A stretch of DNA of 64,000 nt from Phaseolus vulgaris (Eukaryota > Streptophyta > Magnoliopsida > Fabales > Fabaceae). Location of the stretch: the NCBI RefSeq assembly GCF_000499845.2, contig NC_023751.2, forward strand, positions 35,391,309 through 35,455,308, given 5' to 3'. The position numbers were made by a program, and so were the translations under genes. The notes beneath the pieces were generated by a model that was given only the letters and a program-made list of their open reading frames with translations, was not told the origin of the DNA and did not search any database. Below are positions 49,757 through 60,425 of this stretch, in pieces (position 1 is the stretch's first letter; each line of letters starts with the position of its first letter).

Positions 49757-50074
49757 ATACATGATTCTTAAATAGAAACCAATTTTTAGAAACAAAAAAT
49801 AATTAGTTGCAATAGTAACTAAATTAGGGAGTATTTTAGAAATTAAAAAAAATTAGTTTCTAAATTAATTTTTATTATTGTTAAATAATATTTAATAACC
49901 TACCAAGGTTTTAACTACCAATTATTTAGATTCTAAATTTGGTAGATAATAGAAACTAATTTAGAAGCCAAAAATTTATTTAGTCTCTAAAATATCTCTA
50001 ATTTAGTCATTATAGCAACTAATTATTTTTTTATCTCTAAAATTGGTTTCTATTTCAATAATTTTCTTGTAGTA
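49757..50074. mobile_element. CACTA-like MITE with decayed left end
   Basis: The right end reads attttcttgtagta and the interior follows the same order as the copy at 44329-44609 (aaatagaaaccaattttt, taattagttgcaatagtaac, accaaggttttaactaccaa). The left CACTA terminus has mutated (tacatgattcttaaatag), so no target duplication could be confirmed. Confidence 0.7.
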
Positions 50075-50564
50075 GTGTAGGAGTGAATTAGATAAAAGAA
50101 ATATATTTTAATTTTGTATTTTTGTTATCAAATATATCATGATATTTATATATTATTTAATTGTATATTTCATTTTTTTTATATTTTTGTAAGTTTTATA
50201 TTAAAATTATATATTTTTATCTTTACAATGAAATTATTGATGGTGTGAATGTGAAGTGGCTTACAATTAGCAAAATTTAGCATGAACCATAGATGAAATT
50301 GGTCCTGAAGTTGATGTTTTGTCCAAATGGGTATATTATTTGAAGATAAACAGATTGAAACGATAGGAAATCATTGCTAAAATTTCAGTGACATAACAGG
50401 AATGGCAGGGGTGTAAGCTTTGGTGTCTTAAAATAATTTGCTCATGATATGTTATTTTTGTGTAAAGGAGAATGTGAAAAACATCATGACCATAATAAAG
50501 TACATTTTAAGGTTATTTTTTAAGGTCAATTTTTTCAATAATAAAATAGAACACAACTAATTTT

Positions 50565-52314
50565 GGATAGATATGCCATATTTGAGAATACAAATTGAAG
50601 ACAATCCTATTAGGAGTAAAATGTGGCAAAAGATAGTTAAAAGGATTTTAAAGAAATTAATGAGATGGAAGACAACCAATTATTGTTTGCAGGTAGAGTG
50701 TTATGCTAAAATCTATCATAACAACCCTATCATTATTTTATTTATTATTGTTTAAAATGCCTATATTGGTAGGAAGGAAAGGAGATCATGAAAATTCAAA
50801 AACATTTTATGAGGTGGCAGGGGTAATGAAAGGAGGAAAATGGTATGGGTAAAAATAGAAGGAAATTAATATTAATTTTGTCTTTTCTAATTCTTAGTTG
50901 TTCTTTTTGTATATATGTCTAGCCTTTATTATGTTATGAGTAAAGTGAGAATCATTGTGTAAGCCAAAAGAAAAGGGTAGCTTATGAGTAAATGAAAACA
51001 AAGAATCTGGATACAAGATTTTTAGAAAAAAAAAATTAATATTAATTTTGTGTTTTTTAATTCTTAGTTGTTTCTCTTTGTATATATGTGACCTAAAATG
51101 AGTGTACTGCTTGTATATATTCAGACTCTTTGCTTTGTTAAGAAAAATAAAATAAAAGAAATATTGCTTCTCATATTCTTTGTCTTCCTTCTTTTCTCTT
51201 TTGTTTATCTCATTTTTTTTATAATAAATTATGTTAATATATTTAATTATGCTTTATTGGAAAAATGAAAATGGAGATTAGCTATTAAAGAAAAAAGTTT
51301 GTGGAAAATTATTATAGAGAAAAAAATGGGTCTTGGAGAAATTTATCGAGGAAGAAAAAAATCATGGTGGTGGATGAACTTAAGAAGGATGTGTGATAAA
51401 GGAGACCAAGAAGATTGGTTCGGCACTAATGTCTTGGAAAGTAGAAAATGACACAAGATTTAGATTTCGAGAGAATATGTGGATTGGGGACATACCACTC
51501 AATCTTAAGTACCACAATTCTAGCTTAAAAGATGCAACAACAAAGGAAGGTATGAAATGATAACATCTGAACATAGGAACTTCTTAAGTTGATATATTGA
51601 TGCAATATTTGAACGAGTGTAGTTCAAATCAGGATAAAGAAGATATGTAGGTGTGGCGGGGAGAGGACATAGGAGAGTACTATGTAAGATTCACATACAC
51701 ATTATGTGGGATAGCTTAAACGAAGAAGATTATGATTTTTATAACATTTTATGGAACATAATGCTACTCCATTTGCTTCCTGCCTCGTGTGGAGGATATT
51801 GTTAAATAGAGTATCTACAAAAAAAAAAATGAGAAGAGAAGAGTGTGACAATGGCTACTTTGATGCGTGCTTTATGTGGGGAAGTGGGAAAATGATGAAT
51901 CATTTATTTTTATTTATTTTGCTCAGCAATAAAGAATCATTTATTCTTTACATGTAAGATAACATGTTTTGTTTGAAATCTCTATTAGGCGGATATGAAT
52001 AACTAGTATGTCTCATAACAATCCTAAATAGAATATGAATAATTTTTGTTTGACAAATGTTAACAATAAAAGAAATTAGATATGAATGTGTATGCAAGTA
52101 ACAATTGTGTGGTGCACATGGAATCATAAAAGTAACATAATTTTCAAGAATGCAATGATGAATGGGGATGAGAAAATCTTTGGTGGCACAACTAAAAACA
52201 TGAGTATGTCCAACAACATGCTTAAAATTTGTTGAGTTGAAAATGGAAATTGTGCTAAAATGCTAAGAAGTATAGGCAACTCATTACATAGTTTCATGGA
52301 TGTTACATAGAGAC
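50565..52314 (+). mobile_element. Dead LINE remnant (interrupted by the copia element at its 3' side)
   Basis: Scattered plus-strand pieces keep the order of a plant L1-type ORF2 beyond its catalytic core: MPYLRIQIEDNPIRSKMWQK and LKKLMRWK (50573), KIQKHFMRW (about 50790), WKWRLAIKEKSLWK (about 51262), SWWWMNLRR (about 51363), VWRILLNRV (about 51787), CFMWGSGKMMNHLFLF (zinc-knuckle-like, about 51869) and VWCTWNHKSNIIF (about 52108). Stops and frameshifts lie between them. A 55-bp direct repeat (50863-50918 and 51033-51089) breaks the order. The element stops at the copia insertion (52320). Confidence 0.65.
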
Positions 52315-52319
52315 AATGT

Positions 52320-52537
52320 TATAAGAAAATGATACAAAATGGTAAGAAGAAGAAATGTTTCTTATTCTCTTATGTGTATATTACATCACTGCATGTATAG
52401 TAAATATATAGGGAGTTTCTCTCTCCAAATTACAATCTAATTATAATTATTAAATTAATTGCATATAATTGGTACAATATCGTCAAATATTGCATACAAT
52501 AATTGCATATAATTTTATAATTATTATTTCCTTAATA
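52320..52537 (-). repeat. 3' LTR of the copia element, 218 bp
   Basis: Starts (minus strand) TATTAAGG and ends CTTATA. It is identical by eye to the other LTR, apart from lacking 26 bp and one G. Confidence 0.92.
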
Positions 52538-52548
52538 CTCTCCCTCAA
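52538..52548 (-). other. Polypurine tract of the copia element
   Basis: TTGAGGGAGAG on the minus strand, directly next to the 3' LTR; it overlaps the stop codon of the RNase H frame (52545). Confidence 0.8.
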
Positions 52549-55500
52549 GTTGGTAGGTGAAGATCAAGAACCCCCAACTTGTGTCGTAGCGTAAAAAATC
52601 GTTCCTTACCCAATGCCTTCGTAAAAATATCTGCGAGCTGATACTGTGTCGGTACATATGAAGGACTGATTATCCCAGCTTGTAATTTTTCTCGCACAAT
52701 GTGGCAGTCTATCTCAATGTGTTTTGTGCGTTCATGAAATACTGGGTTTGCTGCTATATGTAATGTCGCTGGATTGTCACAGAAAAGTTGAGCTGGCAAG
52801 TTACATGGCACATTTAAATCCTGCAACAGATATCGCAACCAAACTATCTCCAAACAAGTATTGGCCATTGCGCGGTATTCTGCTTCCGCTGATGATCTTG
52901 ATACATTTGTCTGTTTTTTTGACTTCCATGAGATAATAGAGGAACCAAGAAAAATGCAATATCCAGATACTGATCTCCGAGTTGTCTGACAACCTCCCCA
53001 GTCTGAGTCGCAATAAGCTGTTAATGTCAGATTGTTTTCGGATGACAATAGCAATCCTTGTCCTGGTGTACTTTAGTACTCGAATTGCAGCATCCCAATG
53101 AGGTTTCCGTGGATCCTGTATATATTGACTTAGGGTCCGAACCGAAAATGCTATGTTAGGCCGAGTAACCGTGAGGTATATAAGTCGTCCCACGAGTCGC
53201 CTGTATTTGACTGGATCCTTTAATAACTCTCCATCGTCTGGTGTGAGTTTTAGGTATTGTTCCATTGAAAATTTGTCTGGACGAGCACCTGTGAGTCCCG
53301 TATCCTGCAAAATATCAAGCGCATATTTTCTTTGGGACATGTAAATACCAGCTTTGGAACGGGAAAATTCAATCCCTAGAAAATATTTTAGGTCTCCAAG
53401 ATCTTTAATGCGAAATTGTTGTAATAAACAATTTTTAACACGCTGAATTTCTGTCAAATCATTTCCTGTCAAATGAATATCATCCACATAAATCAAAAGG
53501 GCAGTAAATGATGAGTTATTCTGTCTTATGAATAGAGAGTAATCTGTCTTGGACTGTTGAAATCCTACAGATTTAATCACATGAGAAAATGTTGAAAACC
53601 ATGTTCGAGATGCTTGTTTGAGACCATAAAGGGATTTGTTGAGTCGACATACAATGTTCTCCCCCTGTCGATGATGCTCGGGTGGCAAGTCCATGTAAAT
53701 AATTTCATGCAATGTGCCATGTAAGAAGGCATTTTGCACATCTAGCTGGTGAGTAAACCAATTTCTGGCTGCTGCAATGGTGAGGAGACACCTCAAAGTT
53801 GTTAATTTTGCTGTTGGTGAAAAAGTTTCAGAATAGTCGACACCTTCAATCTGAGTGTACCCCTTTGCGACAAGGCGCGCCTTATATCTGTCGACGCTAC
53901 CATATGAGTTGTACTTTATTTTATAGACCTATTTGCATCCGATGGGTTTCTGCCCAGCGGGTAACGGTGTCAAGGTCCACGTTTGATTTAGCTGCAAGGC
54001 GGAAAGCTCTTCGTCCATTGCTTTTTGCCAATTTGGATCAAGGATAGCTTGAGCATAAGTGTGAGGATCTTTGGTGGCTGTGATGTTAGCAAGATATGGA
54101 CTATGTGTAGAAGAAAATCGTGAATTAGAAAGAAAATGATGCATAGGATACCTGGTTCCATTCGGTCGGTCTTGGGCAGTGGTCGAATGATTGGCTTGAG
54201 ATCCCATTACTTAGTCTTGAAGCCAGGAAGGTTGGGTTAATGTGCGACTGGATCGTCAAACAGGAAGGTCGGTTGGAGAAGGTTTGGTAATGGGTGCTAA
54301 ACTTCTTGGCATGAGAGAAGAAGGTTGGTCTACTAGAGGTTCAGGTGTATTATGACGAGTAGGAGAAGAAAGTTGGTTTGATGGAGGTTCATGTGCATTG
54401 TGACGAGTAGGAGAAGAGAGTTGGTTTGATGGAGGTTCAAGTGTATTGTGACGAGTAGGAGAAGAAGGTTGATCGAGTGAATGTTGGACAGGAGTGGGTA
54501 AGTCAATGTCAATAGTGGGCAAAATACCTTGTAATGGAGGTGAGGATTGTGTCTGTGACTGTTGGCAGAATGGGAAAACACTCTCATGGAAGATGACATC
54601 CCGACTTGTAAAAAAAGTGTCTGCATCTATATCAAATAATTTGTATGTTTTTTGATTGTGAGGATAACCAATGAAGATGCATTGTCGGGCACGCGGATCA
54701 AATTTTTGCTTAGGTGAAACAACAGTTGCGTAACAGAGGCAACCAAAAGTTTTTAGGTGAGAAAGTGAAGGTGGTTGATTATATAGTAGCTCAAAAGGTG
54801 ATTTATTTTTTAGTAAAGGTGATGGCAAGCGATTAATGATATATGTGGCGGTTAAAACGCATTCTCCCCAAAATTCTAATAGTAAATTGGACTGAAATAG
54901 GAGGGCTCGTGCTGTGTTTAAAACATGTCTATGTTTACGTTCTACTACTCCATTTTGTTGAGGAGTGTAAACGCAAGTGTGTTGACATTCAATACCTTTT
55001 TTGAGAAAAAAATCATACATTGAAATAAATTCCAGTCCGTTGTCAACACGGATGGTTTTAATAGATGCCTGAAATTGATTTTGTGCAAATGTAATGAATG
55101 ACTCTAAGAGATGTTGGGTTTCAGATTTGTGACTCATAAGAAATAGCCAAGTACATCTAGTATAGTCATCGACTATAGTGAGAAAAAAACGTTTTCCAAA
55201 ATGAGTTGGGGTTTTATGAGGACCCCAAATGTCACAATGCAATAGATTAAATGGAGAATGAGATTTTATTGTGCTTAAAGGAAAGGGTAGTCTTGTCTGT
55301 TTAGCTTTGGGACAAATACTACAATGATTATGAATGGGAATGATATTTTTACTGATAGGGATAGGTAGTAAGGAAGATACAAGTTGTAGACACACCGGAG
55401 AAGGATGTCCAAGGCGCTTGTGCCATAAATCAGGATCGGTCGATATTTGAGATGTGTGGGCTTGGCTTGGAAGAGGGGACATGTAGTATAAGCCTGCGTG

Positions 55501-55968
55501 TTGTTTACCCGAGCCAAATCCTGTAAAACGCAACCATGGAGTAAAAACGACACAACAATTTAGTGAACTGGTTATCTTACTAATGGACATAAGATTTAAA
55601 TTAAAAGAAGGAACACAAAGAACATCTTTGAGAGTGATTTTGTAATTGTGCCTGTAGATGAGATGGGCCCAGTTGAGCCTGTGGGCAGATTAACATTTGA
55701 AATAAATGATGATGAAGTGTGTGTGAAAAATTGTGAATCAGATGCAATGTGATGGGTTGCTCCGCTATCCAAAATCCATGGTTTCGTAAAAGCAGAATTA
55801 GAAGAGGAGTTATGGGCAAGCAGACCTGCAGAGCTAACAAACGTGTCACTTTTACCGTTATTGTTGAGCGAGTAAATAGCCCTTGCCAATTGCTAAATTT
55901 GCTCGGCACTGAAGCGTTGTACGAGGTTTCTATCGGACTCGTTATTGGTGCCTTCTTTGTCAGACATG
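52545..55968 (-). pseudogene. Copia pol remnant: protease, integrase, reverse transcriptase, RNase H
   Basis: Protease DSGA motif at about 55780; integrase zinc-binding motif (HKRLGHPS ... HCSICPKAK) near 55420-55290 and core residues in HCDIWGPH, RVDNGLEF and VVERKHR; reverse transcriptase with [10 protein letters not shown] and the active-site YVDD near 53480; RNase H with AYCDSDWGG and SSAEAEYRA. The frame is broken by stops at 55895-55893 (TAG), 54258-54256 (TGA), 54213-54211 (TAA) and 53931-53929 (TAG), and by frameshifts near 55640 and 53060. The region between integrase and reverse transcriptase has three copies of a short proline-rich repeat (SSPTRHN). It is not functional as it stands. 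Confidence 0.9.
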
Positions 55969-56020
55969 ATTTTTTTTTAGGGGATAAAAATGGAGAGGCT
56001 GTCAGGGCACCAAGATCGGT

Positions 56021-56032
56021 GCTCTGATACCA
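56021..56032 (-). other. Primer-binding site of the copia element
   Basis: TGGTATCAGAGC, complementary to the 3' part of initiator-Met tRNA, lies immediately inside the 5' LTR with no spacer base. Confidence 0.9.
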
Positions 56033-56277
56033 TATAAGAAAATGATACAAAATGGTAAGAAGAAGAAATGTTTCTTATTCTCTTATGTGTATATTACATC
56101 ACTGCATGTATAGTAAATATATAGGGAGTTTCTCTCTCCAAATTACAATCTAATTAGGTAGGATACTAATCATAAGATTCTATAATTATTAAATTAATTG
56201 CATATAATTGGGTACAATATCGTCAAATATTGCATACAATAATTGCATATAATTTTATAATTATTATTTCCTTAATA
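56033..56277 (-). repeat. 5' LTR of the copia element, 245 bp
   Basis: Carries a 26-bp segment (56156-56181, aggtaggatactaatcataa...) absent from the other LTR, and one extra G; no base substitutions between the two were seen. Confidence 0.92.
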
Positions 56278-56399
56278 AATGTATAACTAGGTTTGGTGAG
56301 GTTATTTGAGTAGAGATAGAAGTAAAATTAAGCTAATGATGATTAAAGAATAGGATTGACATATAATGTAGGTGGTTGTAGAGTTGCTTTTGTTTCGGG

Positions 56400-56640
56400 C
56401 CTAATAGTTTCATAAGCATATAATCTCTATCGAGGTCGGTCAGAATCGGGATGAGCTTCTAGTGGTCTCCTTTCAAGCTTTAGTGATTCAACATTCGGGA
56501 AACGAGGGGACTCCTCCTGCGAGAACACTTCGACGCTCAAGTCAGTAAGAGCACAAAATATAATGAGTATATGATAAAATATGAGTTGAGAGTAATAATC
56601 TGGTATATATGGACTGAAATGTAACCTCTCTAACTTTAGT
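56400..56640 (-). mobile_element. Fragment of a gypsy-type LTR
   Basis: Contains ttcgacgctcaagtcagtaa (about 56530), the complement of the ctgacttgagcgttggagtg motif within the solo LTR at 57167-57629, together with GC-richer DNA (gaggtcggtcagaatcggga). It is a diverged relative of that LTR in the opposite orientation. Limits uncertain; the flanking DNA to 57108 holds nothing recognisable. Confidence 0.45.
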
Positions 56641-57108
56641 CATGATTCTGTATTAATTGAGTGATTAAGGCTAATTGATTGAAATCCTTTGACTTGTGCT
56701 CCCTCATAACATAGGTTGGGAAATGATCATAAATGACCAACTATCGGGCCAAACCTATGACCTACCAAAAACCATATCAAAATCACTTTATTAAATGAAG
56801 ACACATTGGAAACAATACCACAGGAGAGAAAATAAAAAAATTTCTCTTGAGTAATGTAAGGAAGTCAATTGCAAAATTGAAGATAACTATGCTTCTTTTT
56901 TATCTAAAGGTGCATTTACATTTGATAGTCTTTCTGTCGTTATATTGGTTGATGCAAATGTCTTTTGTGAACGAGTTATTGAATATAGTAGGAAGCTAAG
57001 TTAGAGATTGATATCTACACTTCTAACTTGTATATTTTAAATATAAAACATTTGTATAGTGTTTTTTTTTTTTAATTTTGTATATTAATTTCAGAATGTT
57101 TTATTTAT

Positions 57109-57943
57109 CACTATAAGAAAATCATTAAATAGAAACCAATTTTAGAGGTAAAAAATTATTAGTTTTTATACTGGGATGACCGACCGGTCTGTTGACCCGG
57201 TCAAACTACGCAACCAGTCCCCACCTCAAGGTACGAGGTCGACCATGTGGCATATGTGGGCGACTGACATAAGATGCTCAAGTCAAATGTTGACCCGATT
57301 AGCAAAGGCTAACCCATGGTTAGGAAACGACTTAATCCAACCCTAATCGCTAAACAACCTCCTAATCCGACCCAACAACAAGGGCCCATCAAGGTAATAT
57401 AAATATCACGCATTCCAAGAAAGAATGTACGTCATTATCTACAGTATTCTAACTAGCCGAGTACGATACCCCACTGACTTGAGCGTTGGAGTGCCATCTG
57501 CAGGTACCCCACCAGCCTGAGGAGCCGTTCGGCGAAGAAGTTAGAAGGAGGAGCGTTGGACACAACTGAACCGACCGAGTAGCATCTGAAGACAATAGTT
57601 CTCTCAGTCCCCAAATTAGTTCGAGAACAGTTTCTATAGTGACTAAATTAGATATTATTTTAAAGACTAAAAAAATTATTGGTATCTAAATTAGTTTCTA
57701 TCATTAATAAATAATTTATAAATTTGTATCTAATTAGCTACCAATTCTTTAGATTCTAAAGTTGGTATTTAAAACTTTGGTATCTAATTAGATACCAATT
57801 TAGAAATTATTTATCAATAATAGAAACTAATTTAGATGACAATAATTTTTCTAGTCTCTAAAATAGTATTTAATTTTATCAATATAGCAACTAATTATTT
57901 TTTGTCTCTAAAATTGATTTTTATTTAATGATTTTTTTTAGTG
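57109..57943. mobile_element. CACTA-like MITE interrupted by a solo LTR, TSD TAT
   Basis: Starts cactataagaaaatcatt and ends aatgattttttttagtg; TAT flanks at 57106-57108 and 57944-57946. Without the inserted LTR and its duplicated target the MITE would be 367 bp and collinear with the other copies. Confidence 0.82.
57167..57629 (+). mobile_element. Solo gypsy-type LTR, 463 bp, inside the MITE
   Basis: Much richer in GC than its surroundings. It begins tatactgggatgaccgaccg and ends agttcgagaaca; GTTTT (57162-57166) and GTTTC (57630-57634) flank it as a 5-bp target duplication with one mismatch. The 3' end resembles that of legume gypsy LTRs, where a TGGCGCC-type primer site would follow in a full element. 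The start TA is likely a mutated TG. No internal region remains, so it arose by recombination between two LTRs. Confidence 0.72.
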
Positions 57944-57946
57944 TAT

Positions 57947-59096
57947 ATTATAATTCTTTTGTTAATAAAAGAAACTCTACTAATAAATTCCTTAAAATAA
58001 GATTTTTTTTTAGAAATTAAAATAAAGAGTTATACTAATTGAGAGAATAAAACTAACCATTAATATTGTAATTAGATTCACACGCATGTATTATACTATA
58101 TATATAATACAAAATAGAGAATAAGTTGCATTTATCATTAATGTGAGACTTTTTGAAATTAAACAAACACACCCCTTTTTTAATATATATTTTTTAAAAA
58201 TTATTCTACCCAAGCACATTTTTTTTCCATCACACTTAAGTATTTTTTTTTATCACAATTTTTTTATTAGACCTCCTTAAGTATTTAAAAAATATGTGCA
58301 CATAGCAGATTATTTTGTGTTCGGAGGATGAATGTTAGCTCAATTGACGTTCACAAAACATTAATTAATAAGGTAGAATAGAATTCATCTTTTAATTTAT
58401 GAAAATATACTTTTTTTTACTTTATTATTTGGCTTGACTTTGAATATTTTATTAAAGATAGAAAACGAGATCAACATAAAAAAATTATGTGGTTGTCTAA
58501 GCCCCTAGATTATAAAGAAATCAACCTTTATAATTGGAACTATTAAAATCATATTTAAAAAACATAATCAAGATACGTTAATTTATTAAGAATTCAAACC
58601 ACTCTTTCATCATCACTCATACTAAAGTTTAGGGAAAACAAAGGATTGGGTTTGTTGCATTGTTCTTAGATAATATTAAATTTGCATGCTGCATTTTATA
58701 AGTCGGTGCTTTCAAAATAATATGTTATGTTTCCAAATCATTTTTATATATTATATAGTTTGTGTAAATAATTCAGTTTCCCATTTGTGTATGCCTTCTT
58801 CCCTAATGCACATTTTTTTTATTTATTCCCATGAGTGTTTTAGTTGTCTTCAGCCACTCATGATAATGACATATACCAACATTATTTATTAATTCACAAG
58901 GAAACAAAATTCAATTCTTGTTGTATAATTGAACCTAATATTGAGTGTGAGTTGAGGTACTTCTCTAATACAGTCAAAGAGTATTTTTTTAAAGTGTAAA
59001 AGTTATTGAAGAAGATTCCAATAGTGTTATTGTTGTTAATTAGCATCATTAACATTGGGAAAAAACTACTTTTTAAAACTAAAAATTACTTAAAAG
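57947..59096. other. AT-rich intergenic DNA, no gene seen
   Basis: Only short hydrophobic frames; no element recognised. Confidence 0.55.
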
Positions 59097-59468
59097 TGTT
59101 AGAAAATTTTAATTGTATATAAGTGGATTTTTGTTATCCCCTAATATATAACTGAGTACAAATATCACCTTATGAACTGATTTTGTAAGGTTGAGTTAGG
59201 TTTGAATTTCACTTCTTAATATGATATTAAAGTAATTTAATTAGAGTTTATCTTAGTGAGAGTTTATTGGGCTTATCAGACCACCCGCTATTGAACAATC
59301 CTTAAATATATAGTCTCATACACGAGTTGACAGTTTCGGCTTGAAGGGTGTGTGTTGGAGATTCAGATTAAGAGATTATGACACTTCATAATATCTAAGT
59401 GAGTGTAAATCTCGTTTTATAAACTCATATTGTAAGGTTGAGTTAGGTTTAAAGTTCACTTCTTAATA
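59097..59468 (+). mobile_element. TRIM element with both LTRs
   Basis: Direct repeats at 59097-59221 and 59353-59468, both ending acttcttaata and sharing taaggttgagttaggttt. The interior starts tgatattaaag (decayed primer-binding site), contains ttgggcttatcagaccaccc as in the other copies, and ends gcttgaagggtg before the right LTR (tgttggagattc). The first LTR is more diverged at its 5' end. No coding sequence. Confidence 0.7.
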
Positions 59469-60084
59469 TAGAATGAAAAATAATTTTAAAAAATTAAATT
59501 CTAGTGATAATTTGTTCCCATTATGAAACTTACAACTTGAATTGAGAAAACATGATGGTTTGAGTCAAGTTTGTGCATGAAGGTAACAATGATTTCGCAG
59601 AGAGGATGAGGAAGATTGTTTTTACATATGGTGTTGTGAAAGAGGTTGAAGAGAAGGTGAAAAAGAAGAATAGCTAGGGTTAGGGTTTAAGGACAGAAAG
59701 AAGAATGTTTTTTATATATAAGGTCATGCATAACTTTATGAATCAAGTCATAATCATCTATTAATTAAATTTTGTCCTTATATGATGGCAATTAGATCAT
59801 AATATTTCAATTATTGGTCATTATCAATGTCTCTATAGGCTTCAAATTTCAGATATACAACCTAAAATTGCAGCAAAGATGATTGGTGTATCTGCAAATT
59901 TGATCTTTCTACCATCGTTGATCAATTTGGTAGTGACATGTATATAGTAATAATGCTACCTAAACTTTGTATTATAGTGTGGAAATTCCAATATTCATGG
60001 TGTGCTCCTTACAGTAAGAGGAATGAAGCTCAATTTTTATCTTATTAATTTGATTTTCTAATCATTAATAAAAGTATAATATTA
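59469..60084. other. Intergenic with telomere-like box
   Basis: At about 59674-59687 the plus strand reads ctagggttagggttta (minus: AAACCCTAACCCTAG), two telomere-type units next to a purine-rich run (59620-59670). It resembles the 5' leader of a minus-strand gene, but no coding frame follows. Confidence 0.4.
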
Positions 60085-60425
60085 AAAATATTAAAGGTGA
60101 ATTTTAAATTTAACTTAATTATAAAATAAAGTTTGTATTCACTTATATACTATGAAATATGTTTATTTATAATCGATGTAAAATTTTCAATATCTTCTGA
60201 CGTTGAAACTATCAACTTCTAGGTGAACCTGTATATTTATAAATGATCTAATAACAATCCAGATAACTTAATAAGTTTAACAAACTTTCGCTATAAGAAG
60301 CTACAAATAAATCTAATAAGATATTAAAGAGTAAACTTTTAAATGAAACTAAATCTTATAAAATAAAAATTTCACACCCTTTATATAGTATTTATAAAAT
60401 GTCCTTTTACTATCTCCAACATATA
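60085..60425 (-). mobile_element. Degenerate TRIM, inverted
   Basis: On the minus strand the first LTR (about 60422-60325) starts tgttggagatagtaaaagga and includes gtgtgaaatttttattttat; a second LTR-like part lies at about 60200-60100 (acatcgattataaataaac, ataagtgaatacaaacttt). Both are diverged, so the limits are approximate. Confidence 0.5.

Larger units (their letters stand above)
52320..56277 (-). mobile_element. Ty1/copia LTR retrotransposon, nearly intact LTRs, broken coding region, TSD AATGT
   Basis: Two LTRs (52320-52537 and 56033-56277) bound a 3.5-kb interior in minus orientation. AATGT flanks the element at 52315-52319 and 56278-56282. A primer-binding site (TGGTATCAGAGC, 56032-56021) abuts the 5' LTR and a polypurine tract (TTGAGGGAGAG, 52548-52538) abuts the 3' LTR. 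Domain order is protease, integrase, reverse transcriptase, RNase H, which is copia order. The gag region is essentially absent: only about 130 bp lie between the primer-binding site and the in-frame stop at 55895, upstream of the protease. It therefore cannot make its own particles. Confidence 0.93.
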
